Below are positions 19,703 through 28,627 of a DNA stretch of 64,000 nucleotides, piece by piece. The DNA is from Hymenobacter coccineus (GTDB taxonomy: Bacteria > Bacteroidota > Bacteroidia > Cytophagales > Hymenobacteraceae), in assembly GCF_001816125.1 (NCBI RefSeq), contig NZ_MDZA01000222.1, positions 1 to 64,000 on the forward strand. The letters are read 5' to 3'. A program made the translations under genes and the position numbers. The notes below the pieces were generated by a model. It was given only the letters and a program-made list of their open reading frames with translations, was not told the origin of the DNA and ran no database searches. How positions within the stretch are numbered: the first letter of the stretch is position 1; every line of letters begins with the position of its first letter.

Positions 19703-19810
19703 GCGGAAGGGAAAGCGGCGGAAAAAAGCCAACCTCCTCAACCCCAAACCAGGGCCCCGGGTTTCTGCGCTTTCAACAAAAATAGGCCGCGCCGCCGCCC
19801 GGGGCCCCGC

Positions 19811-20176
19811 TCAGCGTGAGTCGCGCCACACGAGCTGCCGGTCGGCCGCGAGCTGGCGAAACTCCGGGCAGCGGCCGTCGCCCTGGCCCGAGAGGCCGCC
19901 GCTCGGGGCGCACAGCACGTTCAGGCAGGCATCGTACAGGGTTTCGTATTGGTCGCAGCACGGGGCCGTGACCAGGTACACCGGCTCGCCGCGGAACGTG
20001 TACTGCCACACCTCGTAGGCCGGGTTGCTCTTGGGCAGCGCCTGCAATTCAGCGATTTTGGTTTGGATGCTGGCCGCGCATTGGGGCCCCGGCTCGCTGG
20101 CCGCGTGGCTGCACTGGGAGGATAAAAGGGGCAGGCTGCCGATGGCCGCCAGGCAAAAGAGTCGAAGTGGAGCCAT
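19811..20176 (-). CDS. Small secreted Cys-rich protein, DUF6970-like
   Basis: This 121-aa protein has an N-terminal signal (MAPLRLFCLAAIGSLPLLSS) with a Cys nearby (SSQC), so it may be exported or a lipoprotein. The mature part contains YTFRGEPVYLVTAPCCDQYE, TLYDACLNVLCAPSGGLSG and GDGRCPEF. The CCDQ...LYD..C...CAPSGG.SGQGDG pattern resembles a Bacteroidota family of unknown function that I know as DUF6970. At least five conserved-looking Cys suggest disulfides. It lies about 110 bases upstream of uvrB on the same strand and is probably independent of it. Confidence 0.7.
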   Translation of the reverse strand: MAPLRLFCLAAIGSLPLLSSQCSHAASEPGPQCAASIQTKIAELQALPKSNPAYEVWQYTFRGEPVYLVTAPCCDQYETLYDACLNVLCAPSGGLSGQGDGRCPEFRQLAADRQLVWRDSR

Positions 20177-20241
20177 AGAACGTCCTGCGCTGCGCTAATG
20201 AAAAAAAGTGCTTGTCTGGCCCGGCCCGGGGCCCCGGGTGG

Positions 20242-21920
20242 CTACGGCATTTTCACGGTGCCCCCAAAATCGACGGCGGCCTCCAGGCCCACGCTGTAGG
20301 GGCGGTGCTGGCGGGCAAAATCCTGCACCGGCTGGGCATTCAGCGAGAGCACGCCAATCTCGGCCGTGGGGCCCGCCGAGAGCGTCCAGCGGCCAGCGGC
20401 GGCGCGGTACTGCACCCCGGCCCCGCCGCGCAGCGTGGTGAGCAGCCGCCGGTAGGGCGAGCCGGGCGCGGCAAGCGGGTATTCTTTGGTGGCGCTGGGC
20501 TCGCCGGCCACTTCCGAGCGCACGCTCAGCAGGGCCCCCACCACGGCGCCGAGGTGGCCGTAGCCGCTCCAGCCGTGCTTGCTGGGGTTGGCGTAGTGCA
20601 CCGCCACGGGCACGCCCACCGTGCGGTAGCGGAACGAGGTGGTGCGCAGCGTGGGGCCGGGGGCCATTACGGCCAGGGCCGCGGCGGTGTTGTAGGCGTA
20701 GTAAGTGGGCAGCTGCTCGCCCACGAAGCGGGTGCTGGTGGCCGACTGGGCTTCGTGCTGGCCTAGCTCGACGCCGGTGCGCAGGGCCCAGCGGCGCCCA
20801 GCAGGCGGGTGGCGCGCACGGCCACGCGCTGGTCGAGGCCGCCGTGCAGGTACTCGCGGTACTCAGCCGCCGAGCGGTTGTTGAACGCCACCGCGTTGGT
20901 GCTGGCCGCCACCGAGTAGGGAATGCTGGCCGTGAGGGCCGGCGTGCCGTCCTCCTGCGAGAAATCGGCGTTGGGCGAGAACACGCCCGAGGCCACGCTT
21001 ACCCCAAACTGCCAGCGCTTGAGGGGCGCGGCGGCCACGTTGGGCGTCACGGCCACCGCCGCCAGGCGCACCGGCAGCGCCGCGGCGGCCGGGTTCTTCG
21101 CCAGGGCTGCCTGCCGCTGGGCCAGGGCATCGAATTCCGCCGCAAACTGCACGGGGGCACCTGCCGCCGCGTAGCCGGGGCCCTGGGTATTCATATCCGC
21201 GCCCGCCGCGTCATAGTTGTTCAGGGCCGTGCGGTAGGTGCTGCCGTGCTGGCCGGTGGTAGCGTTGGCAAAAGTCGCCGCACCCGCCGCTGGGGCCCCT
21301 AAATCCGTGTTCCTGTTGCTGCTTGCGCGGCCCGCGGCTGGCGCGCCAGCCAGCGGGGTGCGTAGCCCGGCACCTGCTGGGGCCCCGGAAGCGGAGTAGC
21401 CAGCGCCGCGGCCGTTGGAGGCATTATCATAAACAGCGTAAGCGCCGCGGCCGGCCGCAGCCAGTTGCTCCGTGCCCGCCGATGAGCCCGCCGCTAACTG
21501 GCCTGCCGTAGTGTTGGCGTTAGTCGTGCGGGTGCTGGCCAGGGCAGCGCCATCGGCCTGGCTTGCGCCTGGGGCCCCAGCGGTGCCGGTAGCCTGCTCG
21601 GCGGTGTTGCGGCCAGCGGGCGGGCCGGGTGCGGTGGCGGCCACCTGGGGCCCCGGCGCGGCGTGGTGCGTCCACCAGCTGGCGCCGCCGGCCAGGGTGG
21701 CCAGCGCCAGGCTGGCGGCCGCTACCCAGCGGGTGGCGGCAAGGCGGCGGCGGTACGTTTCGTTCTGGCGCACGAGCAGCGCCGTATCTAATTGTTCCCA
21801 GAGCATCGGGCGCGGGGGTGCCTCGGCCTGGGCCAGGTGGTGGCGGAACAAGTCTTCCAGGCTGCCCTGGGGCCGGTCGGCGTCGTGGTCGGCGGGGCTA
21901 GTAGAATCGGTAAAGGCCAT
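20242..21920 (-). pseudogene. Anti-sigma-like membrane protein with C-terminal beta-barrel domain, one-base frameshift
   Basis: The first frame (21,920 to 20,763) has an acidic N-terminal helix region (SLEDLFRHHLAQAEAPPRPM). A membrane span follows at about residues 66-82 (WVAAASLALATLAGGASWW), then a long Ala/Gly/Thr-rich linker and the start of a barrel-like domain (WQFGVSVASGVFSPNADFSQ). It ends early in LLGAAGPCAPASS. One extra C near 20,794-20,798 would give LLGRRWALRTGVELGQHE and join the second frame (GEQLPTYYAY onward) to the stop at 20,242. The joined protein would be about 559 aa. It follows an ECF sigma gene by 23 bases, so it is probably its anti-sigma partner. The break is either a sequence error or a recent mutation. 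Confidence 0.75.
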
Positions 21921-21943
21921 AATGATGCGTAGTTAAATAATCG

Positions 21944-22588
21944 TTAAGAATCGTGGCGGGGTGCGGTGCCCAGCCGCTCCACCTTGGCTTGCAGAATGGC
22001 GCGGGCCCGGGAATACTGCGACTTGCTGGTGCCCTCGCTGATGCCCATCAGCTCGCCGATTTCGCGGTGGTTATAGCCCTCAATGGCGTAGAGGTTGAAC
22101 ACCATGCGGTAGCGCGGGGCCAACTCCTGCACCAGCCCCAGTAACTCCTGGAAGCTGTAGTTGCTGAGCGTGAACTCGGGGCTGGCCAGGGCGGCCGGGT
22201 ACTCGGCGTCGCTCACCGCCACCAGCGGGGCGTTGCGGCGGTGCTGGCGCAGGGCGGCGTTCACCATCACGCGCCGCACCCAAAACTCCAGCGGGCACTC
22301 GCGCCGGAAGCTGCCCAGCGTCCGAAACACGGTCAGGAAGCCTTCCTGGAGCACGTCTTCGGCCTCAAACGTGGTTTGGGCGTAGCGCAGGCACACGGCC
22401 ATCATGCGGGCCGCGTACTTGTCGTAGAGCTGCTTTTGGGCCAATTGGCGGCCTTCGAGGCAGCCGGCAATCAACTCGTCCTCGGTGGGCACGGCGGGGG
22501 CGGTGCGGCTCACGACCAGGCGGGGCAAGGCGGCTTCGTCGGCCCCGCGGGTGGGCCAGGCGGCCGCGCTCATGCGCGGGGCCGGCAA
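21944..22588 (-). CDS. ECF-type RNA polymerase sigma factor
   Basis: This sigma-70 family group 4 factor is 214 aa long (or 209 from the next Met, MSAAAW). Region 2 is visible as LYDKYAARMMAVCLRYAQTT, FEAEDVLQEGFLTVFRTLGS and EFWVRRVMVNAALRQHRR. Region 4 is ELAPRYRMVFNLYAIEGYNH, REIGELMGISEGTSKSQYSR and ARAILQAKV, with a helix-turn-helix. The N-terminal 35 residues are Pro/Ala-rich and not part of the fold. It is immediately upstream of a membrane-anchored protein with an anti-sigma-like N-terminus, the usual arrangement for membrane-signalled ECF pairs in Bacteroidota. Confidence 0.93.
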   Translation of the reverse strand: MPAPRMSAAAWPTRGADEAALPRLVVSRTAPAVPTEDELIAGCLEGRQLAQKQLYDKYAARMMAVCLRYAQTTFEAEDVLQEGFLTVFRTLGSFRRECPLEFWVRRVMVNAALRQHRRNAPLVAVSDAEYPAALASPEFTLSNYSFQELLGLVQELAPRYRMVFNLYAIEGYNHREIGELMGISEGTSKSQYSRARAILQAKVERLGTAPRHDS

Positions 22589-22870
22589 CCAAAACCGACC
22601 CGGTGCCCGGCAGGACCAGCGGTGAAGTGAGCGAAAAAGGAAAAGTCCGGCATAGGGGCGCGCGAGGTGGGTAGAACTGGCAAAGCCGTGGGCTAATCCC
22701 GGGAGGCTGGCCGCGCCCGAATGGTTGCATGCCCGCTCGCCACCCTTAAAATAAGTTAATTAGCAGGAATAAATAACACGGCTTCGCAACAAGGAACACG
22801 CATTTAATGTATGTACATTGGTGTTGCTTGCCTCCCCAATATTTCTTTTTTCCACCCAACCCCCACCCCC

Positions 22871-23482
22871 ATGAAAACGCTGATTGTGTTTTATTCCACC
22901 TACGGCCACGTCTGGAAGCTGGCCGAGGCCATTGCCGAAGGCGCCCGCCAAGTGGCTGGCAACGAAGTAATCGTGAAGCGAGTGCCCGAAACGCTGCCCA
23001 AGGAAGTGCTCGACAAGACCGGTGCCACCGGGGCCCAGCAGGCCTTCGCCCACGTGCCCGTGGCCACGCCCGACGAACTGACGGAGTACGACGCCATTAT
23101 CTTCGGCACGCCCACGCGCTATGGCAACCTTTGCGGCCAGATGCAGGCGTTCATGGACAGCACCGGCGGCCTGTGGGCCAAGGGGGCCCTGGTGGGCAAA
23201 GTGGGCGGCGCCTTCGTGAGCACGGCCACCCAGCACGGCGGCCAGGAAGAAACCATCCGCAACTTCCATACCGAGCTGCTGCACCACGGCTTCGTCATCG
23301 TGGGCCTTCCCTACGCCTGGCAGGGCCAGATGGGCCACGAGGAAGTGACCGGCGGCACGCCCTACGGCGCCAGCACCGTGGCCGGCGGCAAAGGCGAGCG
23401 CCAACCCAGCGAGAACGAGCTGGAAGGTGCCCGCTTCCAAGGCCGCCACACGGCCGAAATTGCCAGCAAGCTGGCCAAATAG
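22871..23482 (+). CDS. wrbA: NAD(P)H:quinone oxidoreductase WrbA
   Basis: WrbA is a flavodoxin-like FMN enzyme that reduces quinones by two electrons, protecting against redox cycling. It is 203 aa from ATG 22,871. That start is preferred over the ORF's earlier Met because the flavodoxin strand [20 protein letters not shown] begins there. The FMN phosphate loop ([11 protein letters not shown]) and family segments [44 protein letters not shown] and [13 protein letters not shown] are present. It is a single gene, followed by a long inverted repeat that could end transcription from both sides. Confidence 0.96.
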   Translation: MKTLIVFYSTYGHVWKLAEAIAEGARQVAGNEVIVKRVPETLPKEVLDKTGATGAQQAFAHVPVATPDELTEYDAIIFGTPTRYGNLCGQMQAFMDSTGGLWAKGALVGKVGGAFVSTATQHGGQEETIRNFHTELLHHGFVIVGLPYAWQGQMGHEEVTGGTPYGASTVAGGKGERQPSENELEGARFQGRHTAEIASKLAK

Positions 23483-23484
23483 CT

Positions 23485-23582
23485 GTCAGTTAACAGTTAT
23501 CAGTAACAATGAACAGCCGTTCCGGTAGCCTAATTGGCCACTAGAACGGCTGTTCATTGTTAACTGATAACTGTTAACTGAC
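23485..23582. repeat. 39-base inverted repeat between wrbA and aroE
   Basis: The arm 23,485-23,522 is the reverse complement of 23,544-23,582 except for one missing T (38 of 39), around a 21-base loop. It contains TTAACTG/CAGTTAA units. The right arm overlaps the 3' end of aroE and supplies its last two codons and stop. It could act as a two-way terminator for the convergent wrbA and aroE. There is no clear T run. Confidence 0.85.
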
Positions 23583-24320
23583 CCCGTTCCAGATGTCCCA
23601 GGCGGCTTCGGCTTGCAGGCACAGCATCTCGTAGCCGTTCTTCACCTGGGCCCCGGCGGCTAGGCCGCGGGCCATAAAGGCGGTTTCGCGCGGGTTGTAC
23701 ACCAAGTCGTAGAGGAAGTGGCCGGGCGTTAAGGCCCCATAGGGCAGGTCTGGGGCCTCCGCCACGTGCGGGAAGGTGCCCACCGGCGTGGTGTTGACGA
23801 TGAGCGGGTGCGCGGCCAATACCGCCGGCGTCAGGTCGGCGTAGGTGAGGCCCGGGGCTCCCGGGCGGCGGCCCACCCGCTGGTACGGAATGCCGAGGTC
23901 GTGCAAAGCGGCTTCCACGGCTTTGGCGGCGCCGCCCATGCCCAGCACTAGGGCGGGAGTATTGGGGCCCCCAGCGGGAAAAAACCGGCGTAGCGACTCG
24001 CGGAAGCCGATGTAGTCGGTGTTGTGGCCCACCAGGCGGCCGTCGGGGCGCACGTCAATCACGTTCACGGCGCCGATGCGGGCCGCGGCGGGCACCACTT
24101 CGTCCAGCAGGGGTAGCACGTCCTGCTTGTAGGGCACCGTCACGTTCAGACCCCGCAGGCCCTGATGGGCGCGCAGCAGCGCCGGCAGCTCGGCAGCGGT
24201 GGGCAGCTCAAACAGGTCGTAGCGGCAGTCGGCCAGGCCTAGGTCCAGGAACTTCTGGGTGAAATAGGTTTGCGAAAACGAGTGGCCGAGCGAGCGGCCG
24301 ATGAGTCCAAACTCACGCAT
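23574..24320 (-). CDS. aroE: Shikimate dehydrogenase
   Basis: AroE reduces 3-dehydroshikimate to shikimate with NADPH in the aromatic amino-acid pathway. It is 248 aa from MREFGLIGRSLGHSFSQTYF, where the substrate-binding SLGHSFS motif begins; the ORF's 26 earlier codons are not conserved. NVTVPYKQDVLPLLDEV holds the catalytic Lys, and N and D follow in GAVNVID and GHNTDYIGF. The NADP loop is LGMGGAAKAV. The C-terminal part ends KNGYEMLCLQAEAAWDIWNG. The stop lies inside the inverted repeat. The next gene upstream on the same strand is a DedA protein, 23 bases away. Confidence 0.96.
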   Translation of the reverse strand: MREFGLIGRSLGHSFSQTYFTQKFLDLGLADCRYDLFELPTAAELPALLRAHQGLRGLNVTVPYKQDVLPLLDEVVPAAARIGAVNVIDVRPDGRLVGHNTDYIGFRESLRRFFPAGGPNTPALVLGMGGAAKAVEAALHDLGIPYQRVGRRPGAPGLTYADLTPAVLAAHPLIVNTTPVGTFPHVAEAPDLPYGALTPGHFLYDLVYNPRETAFMARGLAAGAQVKNGYEMLCLQAEAAWDIWNGVS

Positions 24321-24343
24321 GGGGCAGGAATAAAAACGGGCGG

Positions 24344-25006
24344 CTACTTCGCCGGGGCCCCGGGCTGGGGCCCCAGCTTGCCTTTGAGGAACGACCACAG
24401 CGGCGGCAGCACCGACAGGGCGATGATGCCCAGCACGACCAGCTCAAAGTTTTTCTTCACCGCCTCAATGTTGCCGAACAGGTAGCCCGCCAGCGTCAGC
24501 ACCACCACCCACAGCACAGCTCCCACGATGCTGTACGAGGCGAAGTGGCGGTACGTCATGGTGCCCACGCCGGCCACAAATGGCGCAAACGTGCGCACAA
24601 TGGGCACGAAGCGCGCCATGATGATGGTTTTGCCGCCGTGCTTGGCGTAGAACGCCTGCGTCTGCTCCAGGTACTTGCGCTTCAGAAACCGAAAATCCTG
24701 CTGGAACACCCGGGGCCCTAGGTAGTCACCCACGGCGTAGTTCACGTTGTCGCCGATGAAGGCCGCCGCAATCAGCAGCGGGATAATCACCCACACGCTC
24801 AGGCCGGTTTCGGGGCGGGCCGCCAGGGCCCCCGCGGCAAACAGCAGCGAGTCGCCGGGCAGAAAAGGGAAGATGATGATGCCCGTTTCGGTGAAGATGA
24901 TGAGGAACAGGATCAGGTAGGTGAGGCTGCCGTAGTCGTGCACCACGTTCACGAGGGTTTTGTCGAGGTGCAGCAGCAGGTCGAAGAAGTGTTTAATGAT
25001 TTCCAT
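24344..25006 (-). CDS. DedA-family inner-membrane protein
   Basis: DedA/SNARE-associated (VTT) proteins are inner-membrane transporters or scramblases, several of which flip undecaprenyl phosphate or phospholipid. The 220-aa protein from MEIIKHFFDLLLHLDKTL has about five hydrophobic spans. The family motifs are FPFLPGDSLLFAAGALAA, FIGDNVNYAVGDYLGPRVF and ARFVPIVRTFAPFVAGVGTM, with the membrane-embedded Arg residues. The start was moved to 25,006 because the upstream 26 codons are basic and unrelated. The substrate is not predictable from the sequence. It probably shares a transcript with aroE. Confidence 0.93.
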   Translation of the reverse strand: MEIIKHFFDLLLHLDKTLVNVVHDYGSLTYLILFLIIFTETGIIIFPFLPGDSLLFAAGALAARPETGLSVWVIIPLLIAAAFIGDNVNYAVGDYLGPRVFQQDFRFLKRKYLEQTQAFYAKHGGKTIIMARFVPIVRTFAPFVAGVGTMTYRHFASYSIVGAVLWVVVLTLAGYLFGNIEAVKKNFELVVLGIIALSVLPPLWSFLKGKLGPQPGAPAK

Positions 25007-25064
25007 TAGGCGCGAAAAGAATAGACAACAAAGAAAACCGCCCCGGCGCAAAGCCCGGACAGTC

Positions 25065-25097
25065 AAAACGCTGGCCCCTGCCAAGAGACCAGCGTTT
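25065..25097 (-). terminator. Hairpin between the ComA-like gene and dedA
   Basis: AACGCTGG (ending at 25,074) pairs with CCAGCGTTT (25,089-25,097). It lies between the stop of the ComA-like gene (25,124) and the start of dedA. The T run is weak, so termination may be partial. Confidence 0.45.
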
Positions 25098-25123
25098 CGG
25101 TAAAGACGGGCCGGGGCCCCGGG

Positions 25124-25954
25124 CTAGCCGCGGGGCATGGAGGTGCCGGGCTTGCTGGTTTTGGCGGCGGGGTGGAACATTGGGTCCACCGCGTCCATGT
25201 CGAGGAAGTCGGTGAACGTGTCGCCGCGCAGACCCAGGCGGATGGTTTCGAGGCTCACCACTTCGTTGGGAGCAATGTTGCCTAGGTTCACGTTGGTGCC
25301 AAGCAGCTTGATGAACCACACCTGCTGGGCCTTTTGCGGGGCCTCCCAGATGATTTTTTCGCCCGGAATCTTGGTCAGAATCTCCTCTACCAAGCCCGAG
25401 CGCACCTCGCCGGTGCTGCGGAACAGGCCCACGTTGCCGCCCTCGCGGGCCTCGCCGATGACCTTGATGGCGCCAGCTTCCAGCTCGGCCGCCATCTGCG
25501 AGATCCACTTGTAGGGCGGAATGATCTTCTCGGCGTCCTTGCTGCCCACTTCGCTCAGCACCCGCACGGTCTTGCTCAGGTCGCGGATGAATTCGCACTT
25601 GCGGTCGTGGGCCAGGTCGATGCTGCCGTCCGATACCTCGGCGTACTCCATTTGGTACTGGTCGAGCAGGCGGCGGTAGTCGTCGAACTGGTTGCGGATG
25701 ATAAAGGCCTCGAACAGCGTGCCCCCGAAGTACACCGGGATGCCGGCCGACCGGTAAATTTCCAGCTTGCGCTTCAGGTTGGGCACCACATACGACGTGG
25801 CCCAGCCCAGCTTCACCACGTCGGTGTAAGCGGCGCCCACTTCCAGAAAGTCTTCCACTTCGCGCAGGCTCATGCCCTTGTCCATCACCATGGTATAGCC
25901 TTGCTCGCGGGGCTTGGCGGTGCGGTCGGGGAGTTGGTTAATCGAGTAATTCAT
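25124..25954 (-). CDS. Phosphosulfolactate synthase-like protein (ComA family)
   Basis: ComA-type TIM-barrel enzymes add sulfite to phosphoenolpyruvate to make phosphosulfolactate. This is the first step to coenzyme M in methanogens, or to sulfolactate in some bacteria. The 276-aa protein starts MNYSINQLPDRTAKPREQGY. It shows the family pattern TMVMDKGMSLREVEDFLEVG, DVVKLGWATSYV, PVYFGGTLFEAFI, YAEVSDGSIDL and VIGEAREGGNVG, then a C-terminal GDTFTDFLDMD. No other sulfolactate or coenzyme M gene is nearby. In a Bacteroidota host the product could feed sulfonate or sulfonolipid metabolism, but that is speculation. Confidence 0.85.
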   Translation of the reverse strand: MNYSINQLPDRTAKPREQGYTMVMDKGMSLREVEDFLEVGAAYTDVVKLGWATSYVVPNLKRKLEIYRSAGIPVYFGGTLFEAFIIRNQFDDYRRLLDQYQMEYAEVSDGSIDLAHDRKCEFIRDLSKTVRVLSEVGSKDAEKIIPPYKWISQMAAELEAGAIKVIGEAREGGNVGLFRSTGEVRSGLVEEILTKIPGEKIIWEAPQKAQQVWFIKLLGTNVNLGNIAPNEVVSLETIRLGLRGDTFTDFLDMDAVDPMFHPAAKTSKPGTSMPRG

Positions 25955-26002
25955 GGGCAAAAACAAGCGGAAAATGGGCCGGCAAGTGCGGCAAAAAACA
26001 AA

Positions 26003-26030
26003 AAGCCTGCCCACCCCGAAGGGCAGGCAG
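26003..26030 (-). terminator. Terminator after the TPR gene
   Basis: GCCTGCCC (26,005-26,012) pairs with GGGCAGGC (26,021-26,028), followed on the minus strand by TTTTTGTTTTTT. It is 30 bases after the TPR gene's stop and before the ComA-like gene. Confidence 0.75.
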
Positions 26031-26059
26031 GCACAAAAATAGCAACGGGGGCCTCACCG

Positions 26060-27457
26060 CTACGAACGGTGCTGATCGATGAGGCGCAACAAAGCCGGCT
26101 GGCGGCGCAGCTCAGGGAAGTAATCGAACAGCAGCGTGTGCTGGTCGTAGTTCAGGGCCAGGGCCGTTTCCAGCGACTGGTACGCCTCGCGCAAGTGGCC
26201 GTCGGCCAGCAAGTACGCGCAGCGCATATAGTGGAAATGGGCCTCGTGGGGGTGCAGCTCCACGGCGTGCTGCACCAGCGCCGCGGCCTCGCCAAAGTGC
26301 CCCTGCTCGTAGAGAATAGCGCTCCAGTTCACCCAGCCCTGGGCTTCCTCGGGGGCCACTTCGGTGGCTTTTTCGTAGGCCTCCAGGGCACTCACGACGT
26401 TGCCCACCTGGTTTTCGGCCGCGCCCAGCGCCGCCCAGTACTCGCCGCTTTCGCCGTACAGCTCGGTGGCCTTGCGGAAGAAGTGGATGGCTTCCATCCA
26501 GCGCTCCTGCTCCTGCATCAGCACACCCTGGCCAAACCAGGCTTCGTCCATCTCCGGGTTCACCTCCAAAGCCTGGCGGTAGAAGCGCCGGGCCGAGTCC
26601 CACTCGCGCAGCTTCTCGTAGCACTCGCCGATGTTGCACAGGGCCTCGTCGGTGGGCTCGCCGGGCGCATAGCTCAGTTCAAACTCAGCAATGGCCTTGC
26701 GGAATTCCTCCTGGCACACAAAGGCGTCGGCCAGCCAATGGTGGGCGTCGTAAAAATCGGGGCTGATGACGATGGCGTAATCAAACGCCTCGGCGGCCTT
26801 CGTGAAGTCCTCGCGCCGGTACCAGTACTGGCCCAGGTTGTACCAAGCCATGGCCGCGTAGGGGTCGTCGTCGGTGAATTTCTGGAAGAACTCCAGGTGC
26901 TCCTCCAAGCGGCCGCTGATTTCCAGGCAGTGCAGCAACTCCTGCACGCCGGTTTCGTTGTCGGGGTTCAGGCGTAGGCTCTGCTTGTAGTGCTTGGCGG
27001 CGCTCTTGAATTTCTGCCAGCTCTGGTACGCCAGGCCCAGGTTGAAGTGGATGTCGTCGCGCTCAGGCTCCTGCTCCAGCCCTACCTGAAAAAACGCCAC
27101 GGCCTCGGCAAACTGCCCGCGCTGGGTGCTGATGATGCCCCGCGTCACGGCCACGTCGGCATTGGTGGGGTCGATGGTGGCCACGTGGTCAATCTGGCGC
27201 TCGGCTTCGGTGTAGTCGCCGCGCATGGCCGTCACCTGGGCCCGGTCAATAAGCAGCTCGGTGGAGAAAGGGTACTGGCCGAGCGCGGCTTCGCACGCCT
27301 GCAGCGCCTCCTCAAAGCGGGCGCTGGTGACGTAGTGGTCAATGATTAATTCAAAGTCTTCCAGGTCGAAGAAAACAGACTCTTGGCGGGCCTGCATTTG
27401 CTCGAAGCGCCGAACGGTGTCAAGCACGGCTCGGTGGTTTTCATAATGTTCGTTCAT
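26060..27457 (-). CDS. Tetratricopeptide-repeat protein
   Basis: This 465-aa protein (from MNEHYENH; two codons longer from the first Met) is built almost entirely of TPR helices. At least nine repeats can be seen, for example FEEALQACEAALGQYPFSTE, DYTEAERQIDHVATIDPTNA, QFAEAVAFFQVGLEQEPERD and KFKSAAKHYKQSLRLNPDNE. It is strongly acidic, with no signal peptide or membrane span, so a cytoplasmic scaffold is likely. It stands alone: a hairpin terminator follows, and a gap of about 180 bases separates it from the epimerase downstream on the map. The partner is unknown. Confidence 0.9.
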   Translation of the reverse strand: MNEHYENHRAVLDTVRRFEQMQARQESVFFDLEDFELIIDHYVTSARFEEALQACEAALGQYPFSTELLIDRAQVTAMRGDYTEAERQIDHVATIDPTNADVAVTRGIISTQRGQFAEAVAFFQVGLEQEPERDDIHFNLGLAYQSWQKFKSAAKHYKQSLRLNPDNETGVQELLHCLEISGRLEEHLEFFQKFTDDDPYAAMAWYNLGQYWYRREDFTKAAEAFDYAIVISPDFYDAHHWLADAFVCQEEFRKAIAEFELSYAPGEPTDEALCNIGECYEKLREWDSARRFYRQALEVNPEMDEAWFGQGVLMQEQERWMEAIHFFRKATELYGESGEYWAALGAAENQVGNVVSALEAYEKATEVAPEEAQGWVNWSAILYEQGHFGEAAALVQHAVELHPHEAHFHYMRCAYLLADGHLREAYQSLETALALNYDQHTLLFDYFPELRRQPALLRLIDQHRS

Positions 27458-27637
27458 TCGCATAGTATCGCCGCTAATCCCCGGGGCTGGTGCGACCCGG
27501 CCCGGCCGCTAAAGCCGGGCGCAGTGCAACCGGTGGGCACCGGGACTTAACCAATATTACTAACAATATTCCCCAAAATCCGTGCGATTAACGAAAAAAC
27601 TCCCCGCTGCGGATGGATAAGCCATTATTAGCTAAAG

Positions 27638-28624
27638 CTACGTTGCCGGTGGGGTTACCACCAAATTGGTCGCGCACCAAGCAATGGTTTCGGGTAAGGG
27701 CTTGAAGGAAAGTCCCGTTGCCTGCTGCACCCGCGCGCTGGCGTAGGTAATGGGGTAGCGGCCGGCGCGGGCCGTGTCGCGGGTAATGAGCGGCCGGGCC
27801 CCCGTTAGCAAAGCCCGCACGTGCTCGAGCCGCCAGATGCCCTCAGCCGCCCAGTCGGGCACGGCCAACGTGGGCGGGCGCCGGCCCAGCGCCGCCGCCG
27901 CCTGCCCAAAGAAGTCGCCCAGCGGCAGGGCCCCGGCGCTGAGGATGAAGCGCTGGTCGCGCACCGTGGGCAAATCCAGGGCCAGGGCCAGCAGCTGGGC
28001 CACCACGTCGCGCACGTCCACGAAGTTGACCAGGCCCCTGGTGTAGAAGCGGTGCTGCTCGTAGGCGTAGCGCAGCAGGCGGGTGCTGCTGCGGTGCCAG
28101 TCGCCGGGCCCCAGCACCACCGACGGGTTCACGACGACGGTGGACAAGCCCTCGGCCGCGCCGCGCCACACCTCCAGCTCGCCCAAGTACTTGCTGGTGG
28201 CGTAGGCGGGATGGGCGGCCCCGAGGTCCCAGGTAGCGGCCTCCGTCACTACCTGGGGCCCCGGGGCCGTGGGCGTGCCCAGCGCCGCCACCGACGACAC
28301 GTGCACCAGCCGGATGCCCGGCCGCTCCAGGCACGCGTCCACCACGCCCGCCGTGCCGTCCACGTTCACGCGCTGAAGCAATTCCACGTCCTGCGGCGCG
28401 TACGACACCAGCCCGGCGCAGTGAAACACGTGCGTGACGTCGGGCGTGAGGGCCGCCCGCAGCAAGTCGGTATCGAGCAGGTCGCCGGCCAGCCACTCCA
28501 CGCCCGGGGCCCCATCGGCGGGCACGGGGCCCCGGTGCAGGGCGCGCACCGTCAGTCCCCGCGCCCGCAGGGCCCGCAGCAAGAAAGAACCGATGAGCCC
28601 GGTGCCGCCCGTGACAAAAACCAT
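27638..28624 (-). CDS. NAD-dependent epimerase/dehydratase (extended SDR)
   Basis: This 328-aa extended short-chain dehydrogenase has the NAD loop VFVTGGTGLIGSFLLRALRA at the very N-terminus and D in GDLLDTDLL. The catalytic Tyr-Lys pair is in YATSKYLGELEVW, and Ser is in VHVSSVAALG. The C-terminal substrate domain (NPSVVLGPGDWHRSSTRLLR, GLVNFVDVRDVV) resembles dihydroflavonol-reductase-like sugar or sterol epimerases. It starts 3 bases after the CpsB-like phosphatase stop, so it is probably the last gene of the exopolysaccharide operon and may make or modify a nucleotide sugar. The exact substrate is unclear. Confidence 0.88.
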   Translation of the reverse strand: MVFVTGGTGLIGSFLLRALRARGLTVRALHRGPVPADGAPGVEWLAGDLLDTDLLRAALTPDVTHVFHCAGLVSYAPQDVELLQRVNVDGTAGVVDACLERPGIRLVHVSSVAALGTPTAPGPQVVTEAATWDLGAAHPAYATSKYLGELEVWRGAAEGLSTVVVNPSVVLGPGDWHRSSTRLLRYAYEQHRFYTRGLVNFVDVRDVVAQLLALALDLPTVRDQRFILSAGALPLGDFFGQAAAALGRRPPTLAVPDWAAEGIWRLEHVRALLTGARPLITRDTARAGRYPITYASARVQQATGLSFKPLPETIAWCATNLVVTPPAT

Positions 28625-28627
28625 GAA

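Noticed and set aside
22365-22730. 121-codon minus-strand frame overlapping the start of the ECF sigma gene
   Set aside because: It overlaps sigma region 2 in another frame and extends into the leader; Arg/Pro-rich composition is typical of shadow frames.
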